From an uncultured Prochlorococcus sp. (GTDB taxonomy: Bacteria > Cyanobacteriota > Cyanobacteriia > PCC-6307 > Cyanobiaceae): a stretch of 41,454 nt of DNA. Under the pieces are notes generated by a model, which had not been told where the DNA came from, made no database searches, and worked only from the letters and a program-made list of their open reading frames with translations. Below are positions 14,855 through 23,385 of this stretch, one piece after another. A program made the translations under genes and the position numbers. Positions within the stretch are counted from its first letter, which is position 1. Each line of letters opens with the position of its first letter. The stretch covers positions 1-41,454 of the forward strand of contig CACGDL010000008.1 in assembly GCA_902571795.1 (NCBI GenBank). Direction: 5' to 3'.

Positions 14855-15739
14855 ATGTACAACTTTCAAACAAAAAAAATGAAAAACTTAATTTTTAAAA
14901 CAGCTGCAACTATTTCTATCTTTTCTTTAGGTCTTTTCAATGCTAAAACCGGCTTGACTGACACCTATGTATATGGTTCAAACTCCACACGACCAGATTC
15001 TCTAAAGGTAACTTTCTATGAGTTAGGAATAGCAAATTCTGACTTTACAAAAGTATTTTCTGTTTTAAATAGTGCATCTGGTGTAGAAGTAGACATTTCC
15101 GACCTAAATTCAGTAAACAATATGGCTACGGGGGTTACACCTGTTGTTGGAACTTATACCCACCTTTATGCAGTTATAAGCAATACATATAAAATGAAAG
15201 GATCATCAAATGGGTGTTACACAAAAAATATTAGTGTAAATCAATCAAATTCCGTTTTTGATGCTTCAATTACTACAAAAAATGGAGCTACTTACCAGAC
15301 AAACACTTCTTACGACGGTTGGTCTGCCGCAACATCTAATTCTGCCGAATTTGGCGAGGCCTCACTGAGAGAACAAGGTTTTGGTGTAGGTAATGATGGC
15401 GAACCTAACATGGTGGGAGCATATGGCCCTGCTGTTCCTTCAACTAACCTTTCTGTTGGTGGCAATGAAGTACTATCTGCAAAAATATATGTCACTAATA
15501 GCAGTAATCCATATTCCATTGTTAACGAAAATACTGCTGTAAGTGAGTTACCAGCATCTTCCACAAGAGATAGGATGTTGTATGTTGGCGAATTATCCTC
15601 ATCAGTTATTGTGACTGATAATTCAAAAGGAACAGTACAAATTTATTTTGATTACTCTAATGGCTTAGCTTTTGATGACGACTGCGATGCAGTTAAATTT
15701 AATAGTGGAGATTTTGATATGAGCGTAATTACTGAATAA
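14855..15739 (+). CDS. Secreted protein of unknown function, partner of the barrel
   Basis: This 294-residue protein has a signal peptide after a short basic start (KKMKNLIFKTAATISIFSLG). The start at 14855 is preferred because AAGGA is well spaced before it; ATG 14879 is the alternative. The mature part is rich in Ser, Thr, Asn and Val with beta-like patterning and only two Cys (Cys117 in NGCYTKN and Cys277 in DDDCDAV) that could form a disulfide. It could be a surface or appendage protein carried across by the barrel encoded just upstream, but no domain family is recognised. Confidence 0.75.
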   Translation: MYNFQTKKMKNLIFKTAATISIFSLGLFNAKTGLTDTYVYGSNSTRPDSLKVTFYELGIANSDFTKVFSVLNSASGVEVDISDLNSVNNMATGVTPVVGTYTHLYAVISNTYKMKGSSNGCYTKNISVNQSNSVFDASITTKNGATYQTNTSYDGWSAATSNSAEFGEASLREQGFGVGNDGEPNMVGAYGPAVPSTNLSVGGNEVLSAKIYVTNSSNPYSIVNENTAVSELPASSTRDRMLYVGELSSSVIVTDNSKGTVQIYFDYSNGLAFDDDCDAVKFNSGDFDMSVITE

Positions 15740-15742
15740 GAA

Positions 15743-15760
15743 GCACGCATATGACACGCA
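15743..15760. other. Right-end arm-type sites of cassette E3
   Basis: GCACGCA (15743-15749), 4 bp, ACACGCA (15754-15760), immediately after the stop codon and 91 bp before core copy 4. The word matches the left end of E3 (13606-13639). Confidence 0.6.
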
Positions 15761-15850
15761 AATCAATTCAAATTAGAACGAATTAGGCCACACTTATTTT
15801 TCTAAAAGTACTGATAGCAAAATAAGTCTCAGTTATAGCCTCAATCTTGC

Positions 15851-15898
15851 GGGTGCTTTGGGAGCACTAGGTCGCAGGTTCGAATCCTGTCGCCCCGA
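15851..15898 (+). repeat. tRNA-Pro(UGG) 3' fragment, core copy 4 (intact)
   Basis: A 48-bp core identical to copy 1, followed by the TCAGTTA..AGTCT tail shared with copy 3. It marks the E3/E4 boundary. Confidence 0.92.
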
Positions 15899-15934
15899 TC
15901 AGTTACACTTGTAAGTCTGAAGCTAATAATAAAT

Positions 15935-15968
15935 TGCGCCCAAAAAACCTTGCACCCAAAACGCACCC
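15935..15968. other. Left-end arm-type sites of cassette E4
   Basis: TGCGCCC (15935), 9 bp, TGCACCC (15951), 4 bp, CGCACCC (15962): the same 7-N9-7-N4-7 geometry, and the same distance from the core (37 bp), as in E3. The last site ends 3 bp before the start codon of the nucleosidase gene, so recombinase binding and translation start are nearly contiguous. No matching pair was found near core copy 5. Confidence 0.6.
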
Positions 15969-15971
15969 ATA

Positions 15972-16763
15972 ATGGATAAAAAAAACATACTTCCAAAACA
16001 CATAGGTATTCTTTGTGCAATGCCTGAAGAAATTGGTTCTACTCTTGAAAATTTAAAAAATATTGAAACAAAAACATATGGTGACTTAAAAATTCATTCC
16101 GGAGATTGGCGTTTTTCTAACTCATTTTCCAAATCTTTTAAGATTCGCCTATCAATCGCTTGGAGTGGCTGGGGTAAGGTAAGTGCAGCTAGAGCAGCGA
16201 CCAGATTAATTTGTCATCAATTTAATAAAGTTAAAGTTGATACAATCTTTTTTACTGGTGTAGCAGGAGCAGTAAATTCAAAGCTAAAACAATGGGATAT
16301 TATTGTACCTTATGAATTAATACAGCATGATATGGATGCACGACCACTTTTCAATAAATATGAGATACCCGCCCTAAAGACTGTAAGAATAAAAAGCAAT
16401 AAATCAATAAGAGATTGGACATTAAGAACTCTAAAAAACTCAAAAAAAGATGGCTCACTGAGAAATTTTGGAAATATTTATGAAGGTCTAATCGCTACAG
16501 GAGACAAATTCATAAGTAATAAGAACGACATTGAAAAAATATCAAAAGAGATGGAGGACCTATCTGCTGTAGAAATGGAAGGAGCCTCAGTTGCACAAGT
16601 AGCTAAACAGGAAAAAATTCCATTTCAGATAATTAGAGTAATTTCTGATGAAGCCAATGAAAACTCATCTGAAGATTTTAGTAAATTCCTTACAAAATAC
16701 AACCATCACTCCGCGAAATTAATTTCTGCTCTCATAGAAAATATAGAAAGTTTGACAATTTAG
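15972..16763 (+). CDS. MTA/SAH nucleosidase-like enzyme (PNP/UDP superfamily)
   Basis: This 263-residue protein has the MTAN signatures: ILCAMPEE at the start (Glu20 as catalytic acid), SGWGKVSAARAAT, FFTGVAGA, then SAVEMEGASVAQVA (Glu203 holding the ribose) and RVISDEA (Asp226 contacting the purine). All catalytic positions are present, so hydrolysis of methylthioadenosine, adenosylhomocysteine or another purine nucleoside is plausible. It is about 30 residues longer than E. coli MtnN, with an insertion between about 118 and 165. It is the only gene of its cassette. PNP-like domains also occur in phage-defence proteins as NAD or nucleotide cleaving effectors. Confidence 0.85.
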   Translation: MDKKNILPKHIGILCAMPEEIGSTLENLKNIETKTYGDLKIHSGDWRFSNSFSKSFKIRLSIAWSGWGKVSAARAATRLICHQFNKVKVDTIFFTGVAGAVNSKLKQWDIIVPYELIQHDMDARPLFNKYEIPALKTVRIKSNKSIRDWTLRTLKNSKKDGSLRNFGNIYEGLIATGDKFISNKNDIEKISKEMEDLSAVEMEGASVAQVAKQEKIPFQIIRVISDEANENSSEDFSKFLTKYNHHSAKLISALIENIESLTI

Positions 16764-16814
16764 CAAAAAAAAATTATTTCTATTTAAATTTCGATATATG
16801 TAAGAAAAGCTGGA

Positions 16815-16859
16815 TGCTTTGGGAGCACTAGGTCGCAGGTTCGAATCCTGTCGCCCCGA
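16815..16859 (+). repeat. tRNA-Pro(UGG) 3' fragment, core copy 5
   Basis: Intact from TGCTTTGGGAGC onward, with one altered base at its 5' edge (GATGC instead of GGTGC). It is followed by the tail AGTTATAGCAGTCGATCT, akin to copies 3 and 4. It marks the E4/E5 boundary. Confidence 0.9.
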
Positions 16860-16903
16860 TAGTTATAGCAGTCGATCTCAGGAATATCAAAAATCAGTCT
16901 CAC

Positions 16904-16973
16904 TGTATCCTTGCAAATTTCCGTGGATTATGTCGATTTAGTAATAAAAAATCCACGGAAGTTAACGGATACA
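16904..16973. other. Large imperfect palindrome at the left end of cassette E5
   Basis: TTCCGTGGATT (16919-16929) is perfectly inverted as AATCCACGGAA (16950-16960), and outside it TGTATCC (16904-16910) as GGATACA (16967-16973). The word ACGGA also repeats directly at 16955 and 16965, a 10-bp period. It lies where other cassettes have their arm sites (45 bp after the core). The region to 17314 has no supported gene. Confidence 0.5.
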
Positions 16974-17314
16974 TTTGCAGATTATTGTTGTATAAGTTCG
17001 AATTTAGGCAATAATAAAAATATTAGATGTTTGCGCCCTTTAAACAACCCACAGTAGTGACCACGATTCTTCATCTATGCACCTTCGATAAGTGCGGGGA
17101 TTATAAAAAACAACTCTATATATTGAGAACACGCAACCGACCACCAAATCTACCAACTTTAGTAGAGAAGATAAAAGCCAATATTCAAATCAGGAGAAAT
17201 AATGTGACCTTCAAAAGAGGTAATTAATTTTTGTCTCCTTAATAATTACATGCGTTGGTAGAGGAATTAAGTCATAATCTCTTTAAATATATTGAAGTAA
17301 TCCTAAAAAACTTT

Positions 17315-17443
17315 ATGGCAAAATATTCAATTAAGTGTTCAAGATGTTGTGCCTCTATTAATTCGAATAATGCATCTTTGAATGTTAGTTGTGAATATTG
17401 TTTTGAACCAGTTAATCGATTTAAAAAAGAAAATAATTTATGA
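17315..17443 (+). CDS. Small zinc-ribbon protein
   Basis: A 42-residue protein beginning MAKYSIKCSRCCASI, with a second pair CEYC: two CxxC knuckles 19 residues apart, a four-cysteine zinc ribbon like the N-termini of the larger proteins at 18122, 25077 and 26066. An upstream in-frame start at 17255 exists, but the ATG at 17315 gives a compact domain. Its stop overlaps the start of the metallopeptidase gene (ATGA), implying coupling. Confidence 0.65.
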   Translation: MAKYSIKCSRCCASINSNNASLNVSCEYCFEPVNRFKKENNL

Positions 17444-18051
17444 AAAAATTAATTAAAAAACTATTATTATCTTTCATACCTTTATCTTTATTTTCTTTCA
17501 CTCCAATAAATTCTGCTCTTGTTGATTTAAAAGATACTGAAAGGCTAATTGAAATTGTTCTTGAAGGTGCCTCAAGAACCATGGGTAAATATGCAGACGC
17601 AAAAAAAGTTCAGTGGGATTGGTGCGAAGATACTTATTATGATTCAAGTCAAAATCTTATTTGCTTGGAGAAGAAATTCATGTCTGAACTTTCAGAAATA
17701 GGAGATGCTGCTGTAGCTTTTGTTGTAGCTCATGAATATGCTCATCATGTTCAATATGCTCAATACCAGTTAATCTCCAAGGCACGCAATAACACTATGA
17801 GAATTGAATTACAGGCTGATTGTTTCGCAGGAATAATATTAGCAAGTATTCCAACAATATCTTTTGGACCAGATGATGTAGAAGCAATGTTGAAAACTGC
17901 TTTTATTGTTGGAGATCAAGATTATGACAGTGAATATCATCATGGCCCTGGAGAGAATAGAGCTCTTGCGCTTAGATCAGGATTAAGATTTGGTGGATCA
18001 AAAGGGAAAAATAAGGATGCTTACTATAAGATGTTTTGTTTGGGAAATTAA
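17440..18051 (+). CDS. Secreted zinc metallopeptidase (YpfJ-like)
   Basis: This 203-residue protein has a signal peptide (about 1-26) and the zinc motif HEYAHH (His98, Glu99, His102) in AFVVAHEYAHHVQYAQ, followed by IELQADCFAG (third ligand region near Glu123/Asp127). This combination matches the putative neutral zinc metallopeptidase family Zn_peptidase (PF04228). It is shorter than YpfJ, lacking most of the N-terminal region. It is coupled to the small zinc-ribbon gene and lies before a zinc-ribbon membrane protein, suggesting an envelope quality-control role. Confidence 0.85.
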   Translation: MKKLIKKLLLSFIPLSLFSFTPINSALVDLKDTERLIEIVLEGASRTMGKYADAKKVQWDWCEDTYYDSSQNLICLEKKFMSELSEIGDAAVAFVVAHEYAHHVQYAQYQLISKARNNTMRIELQADCFAGIILASIPTISFGPDDVEAMLKTAFIVGDQDYDSEYHHGPGENRALALRSGLRFGGSKGKNKDAYYKMFCLGN

Positions 18052-18121
18052 AATTTTTCTTTTTATAAAAAATTTAATCTTAAAGTATGTAATTAAGTCA
18101 TAATCATAAAAAAGATATCAA

Positions 18122-18808
18122 ATGCCTGAAATAAAAGAGATATCAAATAAATGTAGTAATTGTGGTGCCCCCATCAAATGGGACGGTTCTTCCTTTGTAG
18201 TGAGATGTGAATACTGTGATAAAAAAACAGTTATTGGAAACAAGACGTTTAATTTTATCGAGTATAAATTAATTCTTACTCAAATAAAGAAAAATTTAAA
18301 ATATATTTTACCAAGCTTTGGATTGCTTATATTGATTTTTGCCTATATAAATTCTAGAAAAATTCCAACTTACAATTTTGTAACGAGTGCAGAAGCTAAA
18401 GCAGCCTGCGATAAATATAAAAAGAAAAAAATAGCATCTCATAAGGTTAAGGTGCTATGTGAAAACTGTAAAAAAGAAACTCATGCTGCTTTGAAATTAA
18501 GGAATCTTGATAAAGATAAAGATTGGTTTTGCAGCAGAGGGAAAAACAATCCTAAACAATATGAGGCTGTATTGCAGACAACTATGGAATATGGTTTTGG
18601 AGCTAAATTTGACAGTTATAATAAATGTATAAGAAAAGAGAAAAAATTAATTGAAAAAAAGGATAAAGAATTAAATAATTCCTACATTACCTATTTCAGG
18701 ACTTCTTGTCTAATTCCGTATCTATCAAGTTATGAACAAGCAAAAGAAGTATTGTTGAATGTCACAAAATTCAAAACAGAAAGAATTTTTAAATTCAAAG
18801 AAAAATAA
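18122..18808 (+). CDS. Zinc-ribbon single-pass membrane protein
   Basis: This 228-residue protein has an N-terminal zinc ribbon CSNCGAPIKW...CEYC (residues about 11-33), a membrane segment (about 60-78) and an external domain with several Cys, including a second CENC knuckle. The ribbon is of the same type as in the proteins at 25077 and 26066 (C..CGAPI.W....V.CEYC). Such zinc ribbon plus membrane proteins resemble YdjG of the Bacillus PspA-YdjGHI envelope-stress system. The molecular function is unknown. Confidence 0.75.
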   Translation: MPEIKEISNKCSNCGAPIKWDGSSFVVRCEYCDKKTVIGNKTFNFIEYKLILTQIKKNLKYILPSFGLLILIFAYINSRKIPTYNFVTSAEAKAACDKYKKKKIASHKVKVLCENCKKETHAALKLRNLDKDKDWFCSRGKNNPKQYEAVLQTTMEYGFGAKFDSYNKCIRKEKKLIEKKDKELNNSYITYFRTSCLIPYLSSYEQAKEVLLNVTKFKTERIFKFKEK

Positions 18809-18825
18809 GAACTATTCAAAAATTT

Positions 18826-19275
18826 TTAATAATTAGCGTTTAAATGTTTTTCACAGTTATTTTTAGGTAAGTAATTTCTTTGCTTGCTCCATGGGAGTTT
18901 GTTATATTTTTCTTTTTCTTCAGAACTAAGATTTTTATAAACCATGGATACTTGATCAAGAGCATATAAAACAAATTCATCATATGACTCTTTTTCAGCT
19001 TTTATATATTTGAAATAATAATCTCTAGCTATAGGTTTATTTTTTAATAAAACGTTTTCAAAAGTCCATAATGCTTTACCTTGTTTTATTTCTCCAACTT
19101 CTTCCATACAAATTGCTTTTGCAGCTAAAAGTCCATTAGTAAACCATGGAAATTGTCCTTCAACAGCCATGAACTTTGGAGCTGAATTTGTACTGAAAGA
19201 AAATAAATTTCCTATAAATAAACTTATTAAAATAAATATAATATTTTTAAAAGTTATAGGTAGAAATTTATTCAT
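18826..19275 (-). CDS. Secreted or membrane-anchored protein, unknown
   Basis: A 149-residue protein with a signal peptide or anchor (about 10-30), then a mixed-charge domain containing EGQFPWFTNGLLAAKAICMEEVGE and two Cys that could pair. It is convergent with the zinc-ribbon gene before it. Not recognised. Confidence 0.6.
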   Translation of the reverse strand: MNKFLPITFKNIIFILISLFIGNLFSFSTNSAPKFMAVEGQFPWFTNGLLAAKAICMEEVGEIKQGKALWTFENVLLKNKPIARDYYFKYIKAEKESYDEFVLYALDQVSMVYKNLSSEEKEKYNKLPWSKQRNYLPKNNCEKHLNANY

Positions 19276-19410
19276 TTTTTATAAAAATTAAAAATAATAT
19301 CAACTCAATTTTTCAATTTTAGATTAGTTTTTATTTAGAACTGTAAATTGTTAATTTTAAAGAAATAATTCCTGAACAATGCTAATTTGAGAAATAAATA
19401 TTTTTTTAAA

Positions 19411-20148
19411 GTGAAATCAAATACGAGAAATATTTTTATATCAATATCATTCTTTTTTGTGATCTTATCTTTTGAGATCTTACCAAGTACTATATTCTCT
19501 AAATTTGGTTTAACCAATATTTCATTATTACCAAAAGTTTTTGCTGAGTCAGCGAATGACTACTTTGAAAAAGCAAATAGTTCATTAGCCAAGAAAGACT
19601 ATCAAAGTGCGATAATTTATGGAGAAAAAGGGATAGATCTTTTTATCAAAAATGGCAAAGAAAGTGATATTAAATATTCATTACTGCAAACTATTGTTGC
19701 AGTAGCAAAAATGGAATCTGGAGATAATAAAGGAGCTGTTGATATCCTTACAAAAGCAATAGAAACTAATCCAGATACTTACAATTACAACTTAAGAGGT
19801 ATGGCAAGACAGGAGACAAAAGACTTTAAGGGTTCAATAGAAGACTTCACAAATTCACTTAAATTAATTAAAGGGTCTGATAAAAATATGAAACTTGATC
19901 TCATACAAAAAAGAGGATATGTAAGATTTATAAGTGGAGATTATACAGGTGCGATTCAAGACTATACAAACGCAATCGAAATTATGCCTAATGCTTCATA
20001 TTATATGTTGAGAGGATATAACAAGTATTTAACCGGAGACTATAAAGGAAATTGCGAAGATATATTTATGGCTGAAAAAATAGGCACTCTTGATCAAAAT
20101 GAGATAAATAAAATGAAGGATAACTTTAAATGTTTACTTTTTGAATAA
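19411..20148 (+). CDS. TPR protein with N-terminal membrane anchor
   Basis: This protein of about 245 residues has a hydrophobic N-terminal signal or anchor and an export-like AESANDYFEKAN junction, then about four to five tetratricopeptide repeats (ANSSLAKKDYQSAIIYGEKG; AVDILTKAIETNPDTYNYNLRG; DYTGAIQDYTNAIEIMPNASYYMLRG). The start may be GTG 19411 or TTG 19387. TPRs mediate protein-protein contacts, here outside the membrane. It belongs with the other secreted TPR proteins of cassette E5. Confidence 0.75.
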   Translation: MKSNTRNIFISISFFFVILSFEILPSTIFSKFGLTNISLLPKVFAESANDYFEKANSSLAKKDYQSAIIYGEKGIDLFIKNGKESDIKYSLLQTIVAVAKMESGDNKGAVDILTKAIETNPDTYNYNLRGMARQETKDFKGSIEDFTNSLKLIKGSDKNMKLDLIQKRGYVRFISGDYTGAIQDYTNAIEIMPNASYYMLRGYNKYLTGDYKGNCEDIFMAEKIGTLDQNEINKMKDNFKCLLFE

Positions 20149-20180
20149 TGATCTGGAGAGTTAATTATATTAAATTCTTC

Positions 20181-21626
20181 TTATTGCAAATTAAAATCTC
20201 TACATAAATTTTTAAACCTATTATTAGATTCTATTGGTTCCCAAAGGCCATAACCTCCTGTCCAAGTTTTACCCTTATGCGAAACATATGTCATATATTC
20301 TTTATCTTTTGTGCAATCTACTAAAAAAGTAAAATCAAACTCTTCAATTGGTTCTTTTTCTGGATTGATTTGCTCTTTTATATGTCTGTATTTGAGAAAA
20401 TATAAATCAGCATCATATTTAAAAAGTTCTTTACAACCTAATCTTCTCGTTCTGGTTGGATAACCTGTCCATTTATTTATTTTGCATAATTGAACTGCCT
20501 GTTGAAAAATATTCCTTTTCCTTTTTAAACCTTGAGCTGATTTATTAACTGTTAGTTGATTTCCCCACTTTTTTTTATTCTTAAATGGGACACTCTTGAT
20601 AAGCTCTTGAGTATCATCTCTTGAATAATCAGGATGATATTGTGCATCATCATAAAATGTTAATTTTGGTGGTCTTAAAGAATTGGCTTTTGCTTCTTCC
20701 CAAGTTTTTCTTTGTATTGATTCTGAATTATATTCAGACCATCCTTTACTACCGTTATATTTTTCTTTAAGATCACTTACAATTTTTGAGCATCCGCCAT
20801 CCTTTTCTATCATCTCATTAATTTTATTAATCGATTTTTCACTTTTAGTAAGATAGTTAAAGTCTAATTGAGATAATCTTTGGAATGAAAATATTTGATG
20901 GTTTTTATATCTTAATCTTCTTAAATTTGCTTGTTTTGGAGTAAAGTCTCCAGTTTTCTCTAAACAAGTATTTATAACTTCAAACTTCTGAAATTGTTCA
21001 ATATCGTATTTGCTTAGATCTTCAGAAGGTTCTTCTGGAATTTTATTAATAGGAAAATATTTCATACAATAAGAATCATTTTTTCCATTTATCCACTGCA
21101 ATGATTTTTTATCATCTCCAAGGTCAACAGCTTCTTTGAAATCATAACAAGCACCCTTATTATCATTCATTTTTTTCTTTAAAAAACCTCTTGAAGTAAA
21201 GGCATCTTTTTCTGATGGGTCAGCTACTATTCCTTTGTTGTAGGCTGATAAAGCTTTATCATAATCTTTCAAATCAAAGTTATATATATCAGCTTTTACT
21301 AAATAGGATGTTGAAAAGAAAGGCCTTTTTTCGATTATTATATCGAAATCATTTAAAGCACCTTTAAAATCCTTAAGTGCTCTTTTTATATATCCCCTCC
21401 TAAAAATAGCGATCAAACTATTTGGATCTTTTTTGATCGCTTTGTTGATTTCTCGCAAAGCACCCTTATAGTCTTTTTGATCATATTTTGAATCTGATAA
21501 ATTCATTAAAGTTTTAATTTCATCAGCTTTAATGTGATTACAAAAAAACAAATTCCAATTTATTGGAATTAATATCGACAAAAATATTATTGGGTATTTT
21601 TTATTGATAATTAAATTTTTAGACAT
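20181..21626 (-). CDS. Secreted TPR protein with unknown C-terminal domain
   Basis: This 481-residue protein has a signal peptide (to about residue 34), then TPRs to about residue 190 (DQKDYKGALREINKAIKKDPNS; DFKGALNDFDIIIEKRPFFS; DYDKALSAYNKGIVADPSEK; NDNKGACYDFKEAVDLGDDK), then about 290 residues of unknown fold with KRNIFQQAVQLCKINKW and GGYGLWEP blocks and paired Cys. It ends just before the next gene on the strand (3 bp gap to 21630), so the 229-residue membrane protein and this gene form a unit. Confidence 0.75.
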   Translation of the reverse strand: MSKNLIINKKYPIIFLSILIPINWNLFFCNHIKADEIKTLMNLSDSKYDQKDYKGALREINKAIKKDPNSLIAIFRRGYIKRALKDFKGALNDFDIIIEKRPFFSTSYLVKADIYNFDLKDYDKALSAYNKGIVADPSEKDAFTSRGFLKKKMNDNKGACYDFKEAVDLGDDKKSLQWINGKNDSYCMKYFPINKIPEEPSEDLSKYDIEQFQKFEVINTCLEKTGDFTPKQANLRRLRYKNHQIFSFQRLSQLDFNYLTKSEKSINKINEMIEKDGGCSKIVSDLKEKYNGSKGWSEYNSESIQRKTWEEAKANSLRPPKLTFYDDAQYHPDYSRDDTQELIKSVPFKNKKKWGNQLTVNKSAQGLKRKRNIFQQAVQLCKINKWTGYPTRTRRLGCKELFKYDADLYFLKYRHIKEQINPEKEPIEEFDFTFLVDCTKDKEYMTYVSHKGKTWTGGYGLWEPIESNNRFKNLCRDFNLQ

Positions 21627-21629
21627 TAT

Positions 21630-22319
21630 CTATTTAATATCTTTCAAAATGTCCAAAACTTCTAATTCATTTTCAGATAATTTGATCAAATATAAATCTT
21701 CCATACAATCAGATTTCCTGAAAAATGAACTGAATTCAAGAATATCGTTAATCCTTTTTATTTCATTAATTATCTCTTTGTTATTAGAGAATGAAGCAGA
21801 TGCTTTTTTGAGATATGTTTTCCACTCTTTTTTATAACCTTTAGATAAATCTCTAGCCTTTGAATTTTCTTTTGATTTTTTTATTTGTTCTTTTTCTAAT
21901 TCTTTTCCTTTTTCAACCCAATTATTTTTTTTGATAATAAGCTTATCTTTTTGCTTACCAATCTGCTTACTAGAAATCGAAAAAATTTCATTAAAGATTA
22001 AGTTGGCAATTAATGGAGCTATTACTAAAAGAAGAGATATTTGAAGATTAATGCCTCCATATAAATAAGAAAAAATTGATACTGTTGATATTAAAAAACA
22101 AAATAATAAAGAGTTAGAGCTGCTGAATTTTACTAAAAAATTTTCTTTTTTAGTTTTATTGATTAGTCCTAATTGAACCGCAAAAACTAAAGATACAGCA
22201 AAGTAGATTACAAGAGGAATAAATAATTCAATATTTTGAATAGGTCTATTACTGAAAAGAACAATTAAGATTGTCCATAAACTTAATAATGGAAGCCAGA
22301 TAAAGGGAAGAGATTTCAT
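21630..22319 (-). CDS. Polytopic membrane protein with cytoplasmic coiled coil
   Basis: A 229-residue protein with four hydrophobic segments in the first 115 residues, followed by a long charged helix (KGKELEKEQIKKSKENSKARDL) likely to be coiled coil, and an acidic C-terminal end rich in Leu and Ile. It is 3 bp from the start of the TPR gene downstream and 43 bp after the SPFH gene. It is probably an integral part of the same membrane assembly. No family recognised. Confidence 0.65.
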   Translation of the reverse strand: MKSLPFIWLPLLSLWTILIVLFSNRPIQNIELFIPLVIYFAVSLVFAVQLGLINKTKKENFLVKFSSSNSLLFCFLISTVSIFSYLYGGINLQISLLLVIAPLIANLIFNEIFSISSKQIGKQKDKLIIKKNNWVEKGKELEKEQIKKSKENSKARDLSKGYKKEWKTYLKKASASFSNNKEIINEIKRINDILEFSSFFRKSDCMEDLYLIKLSENELEVLDILKDIK

Positions 22320-22362
22320 TTGATTATTTGTTTTTAGAATAAAAATTATGCATATTAAAAAA

Positions 22363-23307
22363 TTAAATATCGTCTAATAATTTAAGCCTTTTTTCGTTAT
22401 ATTCTTTTTGGCTTATGAGATCAGATTCTAATAGTTCTTTTAAATCTGATAACTTTTCTTTTAATGTTTTTTTATTTTCTTTACCAGAACTTCCTTTATT
22501 TAACAAATCATTGGCCATACTAAAATCTTTTTCTGCTGCTTTATTTAAAGCATTTAAAGCTTTTTCTTCCTGATAAAAGCCTTTTGTATCTGATGCTGCT
22601 TTAGCTCTTATTCTTAAACTTGCTGCATCTGCAAGACTCTCTTTTATTTTCTTATATTCTGGATTTTCTCCAATTACTTCTATTCCTTGAATAAAGAATT
22701 CAATTACTTTTAAACCAAATCTTTCAAATAGGACTTCTAAAGAATCTTTAGTATCATTTGAAGCCTCTCCAAGAATAGTCTCAATATTAAAAACATCTAA
22801 TGTACCCTCTTTAATCTTTTCGGCGATATATTCTTTTAAACTTCGCTCAATACTCGGCATCAAGAAATCCTTTAATTCGTCTTTAGACATTTGCTTCTTT
22901 TTGCCAACTACCTGTAAGACCAAAGATGCGGGATCTTCAATTCTTAGTAAGATCGATCCATAAGATCCAACTGGAACAATAAGTTGATGAGTGTTGTCTT
23001 TAACTTGTAGCTGAACGCCCCATTTGTAGTCAGTAGAAACAACTTTACTTACGAACCAAACATCTATCTTTATTGGAGAATTATTACCAATTGATCTTCT
23101 TATAATTCCATCCATACCAGGAATATTTCCTGATTCAATTACATGTCTTCCAGCATCTAAGATCTCTATAAGCTGTCCATTCTCGAATATTAATGCCTCT
23201 TCACTCTCATTTACTATTACCTGAGAACCCACCTCAATCTCTCTATTTGGATATTTCCATATCAAATAGTCACTTGAACTTTTACTTTCAATGGTTCTAA
23301 TAGCCAA
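22363..23307 (-). CDS. SPFH/Band 7 protein of the YdjI (COG4260) type
   Basis: This 314-residue protein begins SDYLIWKYPNREIEVGSQVIVNESEEALIF, the hallmark start of the YdjI-like (virion core protein) SPFH family, then the SPFH beta-rich domain to about residue 220, then an Ala/Lys-rich helix and a C-terminal SHOCT-like motif (LSDLKELLESDLISQKEYNEKR). YdjI proteins normally end in a zinc ribbon; here the ribbon is absent, but separate zinc-ribbon membrane proteins are encoded nearby. It probably forms membrane-associated oligomers in an envelope-stress or membrane-repair assembly. Confidence 0.8.
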   Translation of the reverse strand: MAIRTIESKSSSDYLIWKYPNREIEVGSQVIVNESEEALIFENGQLIEILDAGRHVIESGNIPGMDGIIRRSIGNNSPIKIDVWFVSKVVSTDYKWGVQLQVKDNTHQLIVPVGSYGSILLRIEDPASLVLQVVGKKKQMSKDELKDFLMPSIERSLKEYIAEKIKEGTLDVFNIETILGEASNDTKDSLEVLFERFGLKVIEFFIQGIEVIGENPEYKKIKESLADAASLRIRAKAASDTKGFYQEEKALNALNKAAEKDFSMANDLLNKGSSGKENKKTLKEKLSDLKELLESDLISQKEYNEKRLKLLDDI

Positions 23308-23385
23308 TCTTAAACTTTACTTTGAATGAATTTATTATTTAAAAAATATATCATTACTTTAGAAATTGACATTGAATTAATAATT

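Noticed and set aside
17027-17227. 66-residue frame after core copy 5
   Set aside because: Uneven composition, no ribosome site, no link to neighbours; it may be chance. A true small gene cannot be excluded.
19335-19517. Minus-strand 60-residue frame
   Set aside because: Lies opposite the signal region of the TPR gene and has low-complexity Lys/Ile/Phe composition.
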